A DNA stretch of 64,000 bases, taken from Pokkaliibacter sp. MBI-7. Lineage in GTDB: Bacteria; Pseudomonadota; Gammaproteobacteria; Pseudomonadales; Balneatricaceae. Made by a program: the position numbers and the translations under genes. The stretch covers positions 3,745,001 to 3,809,000 of the forward strand of contig NZ_JARVTG010000001.1 in assembly GCF_029846635.1 (NCBI RefSeq), written 5' to 3'. Of the stretch, positions 1 to 9,249 are shown one piece after another (the stretch's first letter is position 1; every line of letters starts with the position of its first letter). Below the pieces are notes generated by a model. It had not been told where the DNA came from, searched no databases, and was given only the letters and a program-made list of their open reading frames with translations.

Positions 1-850
<850 letters not shown>

Positions 851-1026
851 ATAAGCTAAGAGACTTGGTTAAGCACTGGATAGACGAAGAGATTTTGTGA
901 TCGTCGCAAGCGCATGAAGAAGCGAATAATCAAATTAGAGCCACCCTTATTTGAGTAAACCGGCGGCTGTGAGCACACGTAGAGTGAGCGAGCAGAGGAA
1001 GTAAGTCCGAGAGACTCAGCCAGAAT

Positions 1027-1144
1027 TGCCTGGCGACCATAGCGACGTGGAACCACCTGATTCCATCCCGAACTCAGAAGTGAAACGCGTCAGCGCCGAT
1101 GGTAGTGTGGGGTTTCCCCATGTGAGAGTAGGTCATCGCCAGGC
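1027..1144 (+). rRNA. rrf: 5S ribosomal RNA
   Basis: This is a complete 5S gene of about 118 nt. The 5' segment TGCCTGGCGACCATAGCG pairs with the 3' end ATCGCCAGGCA, and the conserved CCGAACTCAGAAGTGAAACG loop region is present. It follows the 23S gene after a spacer of about 176 bp in which I see no tRNA, and it is followed directly by a terminator, so it ends the rRNA operon. Confidence 0.96.
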
Positions 1145-1157
1145 ATTGAAATACAGC

Positions 1158-1193
1158 AACCCCTGATCGGCAACGGTCAGGGGTTTTGCTTTT
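1158..1193 (+). terminator. Rho-independent terminator of the rRNA operon
   Basis: The arms AACCCCTGATCG and CGGTCAGGGGTT surround a GCAA loop and are followed by a T-rich tail. It lies 14 bp after the 5S gene and ends the rRNA transcript. Confidence 0.9.
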
Positions 1194-1312
1194 GGAAATA
1201 TTCTGTGTGTCAGTATCATTGCACATAGCCATACTCCTCTCTTATGTTGATCAACAGGGGCTACGTTCTTTCAGCCCTCGATGAATCCTTTTCCAAGACA
1301 CAGGTGATGCCG

Positions 1313-2101
1313 ATGCAAAACGACAAGGAGTTGTCTTCTTATATCGAGCAGCAAAAACAGACCAGAAAAAAACGAGTCTTTGCTGTTGAGTGGAAGGGAC
1401 GTAAGGTCTGGGTTAAGCAGTCTGAGCAACATATTCAGAGCGTCTGGCATAAGCTTGGGGACATGGTAGCCTCTATCACATCAAATCCCCTGTTTACCTC
1501 CACAGTAAGCGAAGGCGGTGTCGCTGCACTGAAAGATGAGATACGTCGCCTGCAAGCTCTAAGATCGAAAGGGGTTGCCGTGCCGGCGGTGCTGGCGTCT
1601 GGTGATGACTGGTTTGCAATTGAAGATGCGGGGATTGCTCTTCACCATATACTTCAGGGGAAACAGCATAAATATTCTGCTTCTGAACAGCAGGAAGTTT
1701 TACAACAAGCCGCTTATGCCTTGGCTAAGTTGCACCATAGTGGCCGATGGCATGGACGGCCTGCCCTGCGTGATATTCTTTGGAATGGTTTCAATATCGT
1801 TTTTATCGACTTTGAGGAAGATTTGGCAGCGAAGATAAGTCCTCTGGACTGTATGGTCCGCGATTTATTCTTGCTTATTCATGGATTGTATCGCTATTTG
1901 CCAGAGGATAGTACGCTCGTCATGGACGTCTGGCGGACTTATCAAAGGAATGCACCAAGGGATGTGTGGCTAGCAACCTGTCATCTCGCTGGTCGCATGG
2001 GGTGGATATTCCAAGCGGCACGCTTACTTAAAGGAGTTGGCGGGCATGATGTTAAGCAGACGTACGCTACTTTGAAATTTTTGAGAAAGCAGGCTGAATA
2101 A
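1313..2101 (+). CDS. kinase-fold protein (lipopolysaccharide kinase/BUD32-like)
   Basis: This is a soluble protein of about 262 aa related to the small kinase-fold proteins of the WaaP/RIO/BUD32 type. Visible elements are a strand with VWVKQSE (candidate ATP-binding lysine), a helix ending LRSKGVAVPAVL, a hinge region WFAIEDAG, the loop HGRPALRDILWN and the metal-binding-like IVFIDFEED. In the catalytic loop the residue after HG is Arg where ordinary kinases have Asp. The frame is open from 1244, but I prefer the ATG at 1313 because AGGTGA lies 5 nt before it, while the ATG at 1244 has no ribosome site. The gene stands alone between the rRNA operon and ansA and ends at a shared terminator. 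The substrate is unknown. Activity on a lipid A or glycan precursor would be a guess. Confidence 0.7.
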   Translation: MQNDKELSSYIEQQKQTRKKRVFAVEWKGRKVWVKQSEQHIQSVWHKLGDMVASITSNPLFTSTVSEGGVAALKDEIRRLQALRSKGVAVPAVLASGDDWFAIEDAGIALHHILQGKQHKYSASEQQEVLQQAAYALAKLHHSGRWHGRPALRDILWNGFNIVFIDFEEDLAAKISPLDCMVRDLFLLIHGLYRYLPEDSTLVMDVWRTYQRNAPRDVWLATCHLAGRMGWIFQAARLLKGVGGHDVKQTYATLKFLRKQAE

Positions 2102-2130
2102 AACCCGGCATATGAAACTATGCCGGGTTT
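2101..2130. terminator. bidirectional terminator between convergent genes
   Basis: A perfect 12-bp stem (AAACCCGGCATA / TATGCCGGGTTT) with a 6-nt loop lies between the kinase-fold gene and ansA. The A-run and T-run on opposite flanks let it serve both strands. Confidence 0.85.
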
Positions 2131-2150
2131 GTGGACATCTATTTTGCTTA

Positions 2151-3164
2151 TTACAGCGGTGATAGCTCGCCGCAAAGGTTTTGTTGAAAAAGCTTTATAA
2201 CGTCGCCTCGATCAGCAGACTGTTGAAGGAGTACGTGAAGTTTGGTGAAAGCGGCTTCTACCGTCATAGTGTTTCCACTAATAACGCCTGCTTGTGCTAG
2301 TCGTGAACCGGTAGCGTATGCGCTGTCTACTTCGCCATAAGGGCACTGCGAGAGGTTAACGATTATTTTTCCTTCTGCTGTATAGCCTTCTATCGTTTGT
2401 AATAACTCCAAGTCTTTATCAGGGGCATTCCCCGTACCATAGCTCTGTAGAATGACACCGGTATATCCACTGTCAAAGGCGCATTTCAGCAAGTTTGCTG
2501 TCATGCCTGGAAATATCCTCAGTACAGCAATATTGTTTTCGGCTTGTTTAGGGAGCTGCCAGTCGCTGCCTGAAATAGGTTTGGGGAGCAGGTTTGCATA
2601 GTTAAGTTTGGGCTTGATAGCCATTTTCCCCAACCATGGTTGATTGAGTGAATCAAACGCATCGAGCTGTGTCGCTTTCACTTTGCTACTTGCATTACCT
2701 CTCAATAAGCGGTCATGGAAGCAAAGCCCGACTTCTGATAATGCCTCCATCTTCAGCCATGCCAATGCATTGGTGACGTTGCTAACTGCGTCGCTGCGCT
2801 CCAGGCAGAAAGGGATCTGTGAGCCGGTAATGACGACGGGCTTATCAAGGCCTTGAAGCCAGAAGGACAGAGCCGACGCTGTGTACGCCATAGTGTCTGT
2901 GCCATGGAGTATCAAAAATGCATCATGGTCCTGATAGTGAGCCTTGATGTCTCTAGCAATATCCAACCAGTCTTGTGGTGTCGCATTGCTACTATCAATC
3001 AGCTCAGCGTATTCGTTGAATGTGAAAGAGAACTGACTGGTTATTGCGCTTCCAAGTGACGTAAAGAAGGGTTCCAGGAAGTTGCGAGCAGGCACAAATC
3101 CGTTTTCACTTGCCTGCATCCCCAAAGTACCGCCTGTGTAGGCAACATAGACTCGTTTGCTCAT
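2151..3164 (-). CDS. ansA: L-asparaginase I, cytoplasmic
   Basis: It hydrolyses L-asparagine to aspartate and ammonia in the cytoplasm. The N-terminus has the asparaginase threonine motif VAYTGGTLGMQ, and the second catalytic block FLILHGTDTMAYTASAL is near residue 85. There is no signal peptide, which separates it from periplasmic AnsB. From the ATG at 3164 the protein is 337 aa, the usual AnsA length. The frame stays open 13 codons further upstream to 3203, but that extension (MSLHDKKKRENAV) is not family-like. The gene is transcribed alone, with a terminator upstream separating it from the SLC13 permease gene and one downstream shared with the kinase-fold gene. Confidence 0.92.
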   Translation of the reverse strand: MSKRVYVAYTGGTLGMQASENGFVPARNFLEPFFTSLGSAITSQFSFTFNEYAELIDSSNATPQDWLDIARDIKAHYQDHDAFLILHGTDTMAYTASALSFWLQGLDKPVVITGSQIPFCLERSDAVSNVTNALAWLKMEALSEVGLCFHDRLLRGNASSKVKATQLDAFDSLNQPWLGKMAIKPKLNYANLLPKPISGSDWQLPKQAENNIAVLRIFPGMTANLLKCAFDSGYTGVILQSYGTGNAPDKDLELLQTIEGYTAEGKIIVNLSQCPYGEVDSAYATGSRLAQAGVISGNTMTVEAAFTKLHVLLQQSADRGDVIKLFQQNLCGELSPL

Positions 3165-3213
3165 AACAGCATTTTCTCTTTTCTTTTTGTCGTGCAATGA
3201 CATGCCAAATAAA

Positions 3214-3237
3214 GATGCCCTTTATTTAAAGGGCATC
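3214..3237 (-). terminator. terminator of the SLC13 permease gene
   Basis: A perfect 11-bp stem (GATGCCCTTTA / TAAAGGGCATC) is followed on the minus strand by TTTATTT. It lies between the permease stop and ansA, so it ends the permease transcript. Confidence 0.75.
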
Positions 3238-3296
3238 GTAGATGTCGGATGAAAGGATATGCTCCTATTTATGCCGAGATGGCGCAATAGCTGAGC

Positions 3297-5084
3297 TTAT
3301 GACGTTGTTAGTGGCCAGATAAGTGGAATGGCAATTGATGCGACTATCCATAGAAGGATATTCATGGGCAGACCAATACGCAGGAAGTCTGCGAAGCGAT
3401 AGCCTCCTGCACTGTATACAAAAGTGTTGGTCTGATAACCGATGGGAGTGGCAAAACTGGCACTGGCGGCAAACATTACGGCGATGGCAAACGGCTTGGG
3501 ATCCAGCCCTAGTTGTTGGGCCATACCTATGGCAATCGGCGCAACCAGTACCGCTACGGCATTGTTGCTCAGCATTTCTGTCAATATTGAAGTAAGCAGA
3601 TAAATGCCAGACAGCAAAACGACAGGCCCAGCCAAAGAGGCGTACGGAGTGAGAGTGGCAACGAGATCATTGACCAAGCCAGTTTTGTCCATGGCTTTGC
3701 TGATGGCTAACATACCGAAGATCATCATCAATATGCGCCATTCAACGGCTTTGTAGGCTTCGTCCACGTTCAGGCAGCCCGTCAGGATGACGCCGATGGC
3801 CGCGATCATCGCCAGGCCTTCAATAGGCATCACACCTACTCCCGCCAGAATCATCACCAGCAAAATAGCGCCGATAGCGATGCCGGCTTTGTCTTTGCGG
3901 TAGGATTTATCCTGTACGGTGTTAAGGACGATCAGATTGCCGTTTTCGGCGAATTTTTTGACCTGAGAAGCCGTGCCTTCAACCAGCAGGACGTCTCCAA
4001 ACTCCAGCTGCAATGTGTCCAGGTTTTCCTGAATGTTTTCGTCCTTGCGATGTACCGCCAGGACGTGAATACCATAGCGTGCAGCGAGATTGAGATCCGA
4101 CATCTGACGGTCGGTATAGCGTGAGTGACGGCCAACAATAACCTCTCTTAATGTCGCATCATGCGTGGAGATGGTTTCAAACCTGTCCGGGCTCGAGCGT
4201 GCAAAGGCCAATCGACCATCTGCTCTCAGCTCCAGCATGTCCTGTACTGAGGAGTGCATTATCAAGCGGTCCCCGGCACGCAGAACTGTGGTGTGGAGAG
4301 GTTGGCTTAACTCCTCTTCATCACGGAAAACCTTGAGCACCTGAATGCCGCTGTTGCCATTCAGGCCTGCTTCAGAAAGGTTCTGTCCGACAACGTTGGA
4401 GTTGTGGGGGATGAGAACTTCAGACATGAATACCCGATCCTGACCCGGCTGCAGACGTTGTGACAGCGTTTCACGAACGGGTAACAGCAGTGGCCCGATA
4501 CCTAGAATGAATAGGAGGCCTACCGACGCGCTGATCAGCCCCATCATGCTGATATCAAAAATATGAAATGAAGGTAATCCAAGGCTGCGGACCACCCCAT
4601 CGACCAGAATATTGGTCGATGTGCCAATCATGGTGAGTGTTCCACCCATTATTGAGGCATAGGACAGAGGGATTAGCAGCTTGGAGGGAGGCAAGTTTCG
4701 GCTGCGAGCCAATGCCATTGCGACTGGCGTAAAGATGGCAACCACAGGAGTGTTGTTGATAAATGCCGACAGAATAATTACTAGCAGCATTAAGCCAAAC
4801 AGTGTTGAACGTAAACTCTGCCCACAGACTCGACTGAGAATCTCTGCCAGCCAGGCAACACAACCTGTTCGCTCAAGTGCAGCACTGAGCACGAACATGC
4901 AGGCGATGGTAACTGGGGCTGAGTTGCTGAATACCGCCAATGTTTCGTTTGGGCTAAGTATGCCCACAACCATCAATACAGAGACACCGATGCCAGCAAC
5001 CATATCAGGCCCATGACGTTCGGTGACGAAAGCCCAAAGCATCCATATAAGAACAAAGGCGACAACTAACTGATGGTAGTCCAT
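3297..5084 (-). CDS. SLC13/DASS-type anion permease with two TrkA-C domains
   Basis: This is a 595-aa inner-membrane transporter of the SLC13 (CitT/ArsB-like) superfamily. Its two halves of hydrophobic helices flank a cytoplasmic region of roughly residues 200-400. Repeat signatures are NNTPVVAIFTPVA in the first half and SNNAVAVLVAPIAIGMAQ in the second, each following re-entrant loops. The central region holds two RCK-C/TrkA-C-like modules, for example VVGQNLSEAGL and GDRLIMHSSVQDML. Such proteins usually carry sulfate, dicarboxylates or related anions with sodium. The substrate cannot be read from the sequence. A paralogue is encoded at 34187-35917 beside the sulfate activation genes. The gene appears to be transcribed alone. 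Confidence 0.82.
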   Translation of the reverse strand: MDYHQLVVAFVLIWMLWAFVTERHGPDMVAGIGVSVLMVVGILSPNETLAVFSNSAPVTIACMFVLSAALERTGCVAWLAEILSRVCGQSLRSTLFGLMLLVIILSAFINNTPVVAIFTPVAMALARSRNLPPSKLLIPLSYASIMGGTLTMIGTSTNILVDGVVRSLGLPSFHIFDISMMGLISASVGLLFILGIGPLLLPVRETLSQRLQPGQDRVFMSEVLIPHNSNVVGQNLSEAGLNGNSGIQVLKVFRDEEELSQPLHTTVLRAGDRLIMHSSVQDMLELRADGRLAFARSSPDRFETISTHDATLREVIVGRHSRYTDRQMSDLNLAARYGIHVLAVHRKDENIQENLDTLQLEFGDVLLVEGTASQVKKFAENGNLIVLNTVQDKSYRKDKAGIAIGAILLVMILAGVGVMPIEGLAMIAAIGVILTGCLNVDEAYKAVEWRILMMIFGMLAISKAMDKTGLVNDLVATLTPYASLAGPVVLLSGIYLLTSILTEMLSNNAVAVLVAPIAIGMAQQLGLDPKPFAIAVMFAASASFATPIGYQTNTFVYSAGGYRFADFLRIGLPMNILLWIVASIAIPLIWPLTTS

Positions 5085-5190
5085 GACATCGAAGCTCAGG
5101 GCATAAGAGGAAACGGGGTTAGCCTAGAGTTGATGCGTTATTCTGTCCAAGAATATTTAATCAGATTTATATGTCTGATCAGCATAAATG

Positions 5191-5217
5191 ATGGGTGACT
5201 ATGTAAGAGTCACCCAT
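5191..5217 (-). terminator. probable terminator after the CpxP/Spy-like gene
   Basis: A perfect 10-bp inverted repeat (ATGGGTGACT / AGTCACCCAT) lies 17 bp past the stop codon. The following T-run on the minus strand is poor, so terminator strength is uncertain. Confidence 0.5.
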
Positions 5218-5233
5218 GGGGTTTATATGAGTT

Positions 5234-5692
5234 CTAGTTGCTGCCCAGCTTTTTCAGTTCGCTCTGCAGCTGCTGGATACGTAAGGTCAACTCAGCTTTG
5301 TGCAATTCCTTTCTGGCTTTTACCAAGGCCTGTTGCTCTGGAGTAAGCATGGCGAACACCTCATCCATGACTTTGTGATCAATATCATGTTCCTGCTGGT
5401 GCAGATTTTCGCGTTCCGCTTGATGAGATGCCTGGATCGTTTTGATCTTGGCCAGTTGCTCTTCGGTCAGGTCCAGATCGCGAGTCATGTGCATGAAGTC
5501 GTTATCGTCATGAGCGCGAGGTGGAGGCGTACCCACATCATGTCCAGCCATTGGCACAGGAAGTTGCATGGGGGGCATGACAGGGACAGCACCACAGTTC
5601 TGAGTGATGGGCATTGGCTCGGCATGTACAAGAGACATGCTCAACAATCCAGCGGTTGCGGTGCTTAGCAGAAAGCTGAGAGATGGTTTCAT
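5234..5692 (-). CDS. periplasmic Spy/CpxP-family protein
   Basis: This 152-aa exported protein has a signal peptide (positive start, hydrophobic core, cleavage after SLVHA). A proline- and methionine-rich stretch (MPPMQLPVPM) precedes an all-helical domain with the paired LTxxQ-type motifs of CpxP/Spy: LTEEQLAKIKTIQ near residue 75 and LTPEQQALVKARK near 115. CpxP-type proteins bind misfolded proteins or the sensor kinase and damp the Cpx response. The gene is divergent from the Cpx-like regulator and sensor genes. Three GTAAA motifs upstream suggest direct control by that regulator. Whether it acts as CpxP or as a general Spy-like chaperone cannot be decided here. Confidence 0.8.
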   Translation of the reverse strand: MKPSLSFLLSTATAGLLSMSLVHAEPMPITQNCGAVPVMPPMQLPVPMAGHDVGTPPPRAHDDNDFMHMTRDLDLTEEQLAKIKTIQASHQAERENLHQQEHDIDHKVMDEVFAMLTPEQQALVKARKELHKAELTLRIQQLQSELKKLGSN

Positions 5693-5744
5693 GTGGGTAA
5701 GCTCCTCAGTTAAATGTTATGCAGCACAGTCTATGGAGGGCGGC

Positions 5745-5781
5745 GTAAACCGGGGTCATACCTGTGTAAAGGAGGGGTAAA
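5745..5781. promoter_or_regulatory. putative CpxR-box cluster (three GTAAA motifs)
   Basis: GTAAA occurs at 5745-5749, 5766-5770 and 5777-5781. The last two form GTAAA-N6-GTAAA, within the published range for CpxR sites. Spacings of 21 and 11 bp place all three on one face of the helix. The cluster lies between the divergent CpxP-like gene and the response regulator gene. Confidence 0.6.
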
Positions 5782-5848
5782 ACTTGTTGCATGGGCTGGC
5801 TAGCCCATTTGGTTATGTCAGAATGAGCGCAATTAGAGAGGAGTCCGT

Positions 5849-6571
5849 ATGGCTACACTATTACTTGTTGAGGATGATGAAGGGTTGGCAGGCCTGCTGA
5901 CCGAGTTGCTGGAGTTGGAAGGTTTTACCCTGTTACGGGCCAGGGATGGAGAAGAAGGTTTGGTGTTGGCGCGGAGTAACGAGGTTGATCTGGTCATCCT
6001 CGATATCATGCTGCCCAAGAAGAATGGTTTTGACCTGTTGCGTGAACTGCGCCAGGACAAGTCTACCCCGGTGATCATGCTGACTGCGCGTGGTGACGAA
6101 GTTGACCGTATCGTGGGTCTTGAAATGGGTGCGGATGACTATCTGCCTAAGCCTTGCAGTCCACGTGAATTATTGGCACGGATTCGTGCCCTGTTGCGTC
6201 GAGTTGATCTTGAGCGTCAAACAGCGGTTGAAACCACGACCTCATTGACGGGTGTTAAAACGATCGGCCTGTTGCAGATCAACCCCAAGTCCCGTCAGGT
6301 CAAGGCCGACAGCCGCGAACTATCGTTGACCAGTACCGAATACAGTTTGCTGTTTGAGCTGGTCAGCCATCCCGATGAATTGCTCAGTCGTGAAACCTTA
6401 AGTCGTACGGTCCTGCACAAACGCCTTCAGCCTTTTGATCGTAGTCTGGATATGCATGTCAGCAATCTGCGCAAGAAGCTGGGAGAGGGTGATGGGTTAC
6501 CACGCATTGCTACTGTACGTGGTCAAGGGTATTTATTGAGTATGCCATCTGCACAGATGCGCAATGGCTGA
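5849..6571 (+). CDS. cpxR: CpxR-like OmpR-family response regulator
   Basis: This is a 240-aa DNA-binding response regulator of an envelope-stress two-component system. The receiver domain (1-120) has the acidic pair EDDE, the phosphoacceptor in LVILDIMLPKKNG, the switch residue in VIMLTARG and the lysine in DDYLPKP. A winged-helix DNA-binding domain follows (about 140-230, with LTSTEYSLLFELVSHP and VRGQGYLLS). The receiver resembles E. coli CpxR closely (MPKKNG, LTARG, GADDYLPKP). An AGAGAGGAG sequence precedes the start. The sensor kinase gene follows after about 70 bp, and the CpxP/Spy-like gene is divergent with GTAAA boxes between. I infer autoregulation through those boxes. Confidence 0.88.
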   Translation: MATLLLVEDDEGLAGLLTELLELEGFTLLRARDGEEGLVLARSNEVDLVILDIMLPKKNGFDLLRELRQDKSTPVIMLTARGDEVDRIVGLEMGADDYLPKPCSPRELLARIRALLRRVDLERQTAVETTTSLTGVKTIGLLQINPKSRQVKADSRELSLTSTEYSLLFELVSHPDELLSRETLSRTVLHKRLQPFDRSLDMHVSNLRKKLGEGDGLPRIATVRGQGYLLSMPSAQMRNG

Positions 6572-6643
6572 GTGCATCAGTCTGATCAATCACCGCGCCT
6601 GATATTCCCATCGTAAGCGGCCCTGATACTGAGCGTGTATAGA

Positions 6644-8095
6644 ATGGGAATACGTCTTTATTGGAAAGTGCTTCTGGCTGTGCTGCTGACCATGATACTG
6701 GTCAGCGTTGCCACATTCTTTATAGCGGATGAAGTACGACGCCAGCAGTTCGAGTCTGAAATCAACGTCGAACAGTGGCAGCATATGGGAGACGACCTGG
6801 TCTCCCGCTATCGCCGTGATGGTGAGCGGGTACTGACTGATGCATGGAATGCTGAAGGAATGGTCCTGCTCTCTCCTGCGATGCAGCCTTTGACCAATAT
6901 CCCTATCCCTATCCCTCCTCCGCCCAGCAGGCATCGGGATGAAGAGGGGTGGCCAATGCCTCCGTCTGAGCAGATGGTGCCTCCGGCCAATGGTACTCCC
7001 AGTGACCGCGCTCCGGGCCCTCCGCCAGATATGGTGGGTAGAAGCTTTGTGCCTAATGGTGAGCCATCAGGTGGCCCTCCCATGCATTTTCGTGCCTGGC
7101 AGCATATCGAGCTGAGCGCCATGGATGATGGCAAGCCGTACTGGCTGGCTATCGATCAGGTCAAGCGTTTCGACATAGCGCAACGTAATCGCCTGCCCCT
7201 TTATCTTGCGATCGCTGTCGCTCTGGCGGCTTTCTGCTGTGCCATCTTGACCGGCTATATCACCCGTCCGCTGAAGGCGCTGAGTCGGGCAACCCGAGAA
7301 CTGGCTGAAGGTAATCTGCAGTCACGCGTGGCTGAGAAGGTTTCCTCCAGAAGGGATGAACTGGGTGAGTTGGCGAAAGATTTCAATACCATGGCCCAGC
7401 GTCTGCAATTACTGCTGGAGGATCAGCAGCAGCTGTTGCGCGATATTTCGCATGAGTTGCGCACGCCACTGGCACGACTACAGATTGCACTCGAACTGGC
7501 CAGACATCGTGCAGCGGGTGTAGTCGAGCGCGAGCTGGATCGCATTGAGTATGAAGGCAATGCGATCAATGAGCTGATCGACGAAGTCCTGACACTGGTC
7601 AGGGCCAATCAACCGGCCGATGCATCGGAGCTGGTGGATGTGGCGGAGCTGTGGCTGGAAAGAGTGGAGCAGGCTCAACTTGAAGCAGAGGAGCGTGGCA
7701 TACGTATCGATACTGTGCTGCGTGATCAGATTGAAGTGATCGGTCAGCGCCGCTGGTTGGGCCGGGTAATGGATAACCTGATTCGTAATGCGCTCAAGTA
7801 CAGCCCGGATGACTCGGTTATCAGCATTGCTTTGCAGCGTGTTGGTAAGGGATGGGAGTTCAGCATTGCTGATCAGGGGCCCGGAGTAGAGCCGGAAGCG
7901 CTGGAGCATCTGTTTAAGCCCTTCTACCGTACCGATCAGGCAAGGCAGACTGGCAGTGGCTATGGCATCGGCTTGTCAATTGTTGAGCGGGTCATCCGCT
8001 TTCATGGTGGCAGCGTTGTAGCTCGAAATGCACAGCCCAGTGGCCTGGCAGTCGTGGCCAGCTTTCCGACCCTTGCTGATGCGCGGTCAGAGTAG
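6644..8095 (+). CDS. cpxA: CpxA-like sensor histidine kinase
   Basis: This is a 483-aa membrane sensor kinase, partner of the preceding regulator. The order is a first membrane helix (about 7-27), a periplasmic domain of about 150 residues, a second helix (LYLAIAVALAAFCCAILTG), a HAMP linker (RPLKALSRATRELAEGNL), a dimerisation domain with the phosphoacceptor histidine in DISHELRTPLARL, and an ATPase domain with DNLIRNALKYSP, IADQGPGV and GYGIGLSIV. The periplasmic loop is unusually rich in proline (IPIPIPPPPS and later PGPPPDMVG). The frame opens with a GTG at 6635, but I prefer the ATG at 6644. Neither start has a clear ribosome site. Confidence 0.87.
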   Translation: MGIRLYWKVLLAVLLTMILVSVATFFIADEVRRQQFESEINVEQWQHMGDDLVSRYRRDGERVLTDAWNAEGMVLLSPAMQPLTNIPIPIPPPPSRHRDEEGWPMPPSEQMVPPANGTPSDRAPGPPPDMVGRSFVPNGEPSGGPPMHFRAWQHIELSAMDDGKPYWLAIDQVKRFDIAQRNRLPLYLAIAVALAAFCCAILTGYITRPLKALSRATRELAEGNLQSRVAEKVSSRRDELGELAKDFNTMAQRLQLLLEDQQQLLRDISHELRTPLARLQIALELARHRAAGVVERELDRIEYEGNAINELIDEVLTLVRANQPADASELVDVAELWLERVEQAQLEAEERGIRIDTVLRDQIEVIGQRRWLGRVMDNLIRNALKYSPDDSVISIALQRVGKGWEFSIADQGPGVEPEALEHLFKPFYRTDQARQTGSGYGIGLSIVERVIRFHGGSVVARNAQPSGLAVVASFPTLADARSE

Positions 8096-8213
8096 TTCAG
8101 CGATGTAGTCTTATGATGATGCGCCGCTCAGTTTTGTATGGGCGGCATGGTCGCTGACAGACATTTTCCGCTGAGGTAGGTTACACTTACCCGAAAATAA
8201 GCTGATCTGAGCG

Positions 8214-9239
8214 GTGTACGTGGATACGCTACTGACCCGTCAATTGCAGCGGCAACGGCCGATGCGGTTTGGTTTTCTGTTACTTCCGAATTTTTCTCTT
8301 CTGAGTTACTCCTCAGCCGTTGAGCCGTTACGCATGGCTAACTGGATCAGCGGACAACCTCTTTATGAATACCTGACTCTGAGCGCGGACGGTCTGGCCG
8401 TTACGGCAAGTGTTGGGAGTACGGTGCAGGTCGATTTCTCCCTGAATGAAATCCCCAGTCTCGACATGTTGCTGGTGTGTGGTGCCAGTCCCATTGCCAA
8501 GACCGGTCATGAATCGGTACTGAGCTGGCTACGGACACAGGGTAAGCGCCTGCCCGCCATTGGTGGTGTGGGTACGGGGAGCTATCTGCTGGCACGAGCG
8601 GGGCTATTGGATGGGTGTCGGGCCACTATTCACTGGTGGGATCTCAATCATCTGCGCGAAGCCTTTCCCAATACTCGTTTGACCACCAACCTGTATGAAA
8701 TAGACCGCAACCGCTTTACCTGTTCCGGTGGCTCGGCGGCGATGGACATGATGCTCTATATCATCGGACATCAATATGGCATGGACCTGGCTGCCTCTAT
8801 ATCCGAACAGTTTGTCTGTGAACGTATCCGGACCAATGAAGAACCGCAGCGAGTACCGCTGAAGTCGAGAATCGGTGTGGCCCAGCCCAAGCTGATTGAG
8901 GCTGTTACCCTGATGGAAGCGAATATCGAGGAGCCGCTGAGCCCGGATGATCTGGCGATGCATGTTGGTGTATCACGCCGCCACCTGGAGCGCTTGTTCA
9001 AAAAGCATCTCGATACTGTTCCCTCCAAGTTTTATCTGGAATTGCGGCTGGAACGTGCTCGGCAGATGTTGCAACAAAGTGACAAGTCGGTCGTGCAGGT
9101 AGGTCTGGCCTGTGGGTTCTCCTCGGCCTCTCATTTCAGTACGACGTACCGTAATCACTTCAACATCACTCCCAGAGAAGAGCGCAATAACCGCACTCGT
9201 CCGGGTGGCATGGGCTTTTCGGTCGAACTGCCTTCGTGA
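8214..9239 (+). CDS. GlxA-family AraC-type transcriptional regulator
   Basis: This 341-aa regulator has an N-terminal DJ-1/PfpI-like domain (about 20-190, from FGFLLLPNFSLLSYSSAVEP to FTCSGGSAAMDMMLY) and a C-terminal AraC DNA-binding domain (about 225-325). The second domain includes LAMHVGVSRRHLERLFKKH and the family signature ending VGLACGFSSASHFSTTYR. This architecture is that of GbdR, CdhR and ArgR-type activators, which control catabolism of betaine, carnitine or arginine. The effector here is unknown. The start is the GTG at 8214. The GTG at 8220 and the ATG at 8262 are alternatives. The gene stands alone, convergent with the ferredoxin reductase gene. Confidence 0.85.
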   Translation: MYVDTLLTRQLQRQRPMRFGFLLLPNFSLLSYSSAVEPLRMANWISGQPLYEYLTLSADGLAVTASVGSTVQVDFSLNEIPSLDMLLVCGASPIAKTGHESVLSWLRTQGKRLPAIGGVGTGSYLLARAGLLDGCRATIHWWDLNHLREAFPNTRLTTNLYEIDRNRFTCSGGSAAMDMMLYIIGHQYGMDLAASISEQFVCERIRTNEEPQRVPLKSRIGVAQPKLIEAVTLMEANIEEPLSPDDLAMHVGVSRRHLERLFKKHLDTVPSKFYLELRLERARQMLQQSDKSVVQVGLACGFSSASHFSTTYRNHFNITPREERNNRTRPGGMGFSVELPS

Positions 9240-9249
9240 TCTTTCGGGG

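Noticed and set aside
851..1026. tRNA gene in the 23S-5S spacer
   Set aside because: No cloverleaf, TTCGANTC loop or CCA-adjacent stem could be found. tRNAs more often lie between 16S and 23S, outside the window.
8100..8165. Terminator after the sensor kinase gene
   Set aside because: The possible arms (GCGCCGCTC and GGGCGGCAT) pair poorly and there is no T-run.
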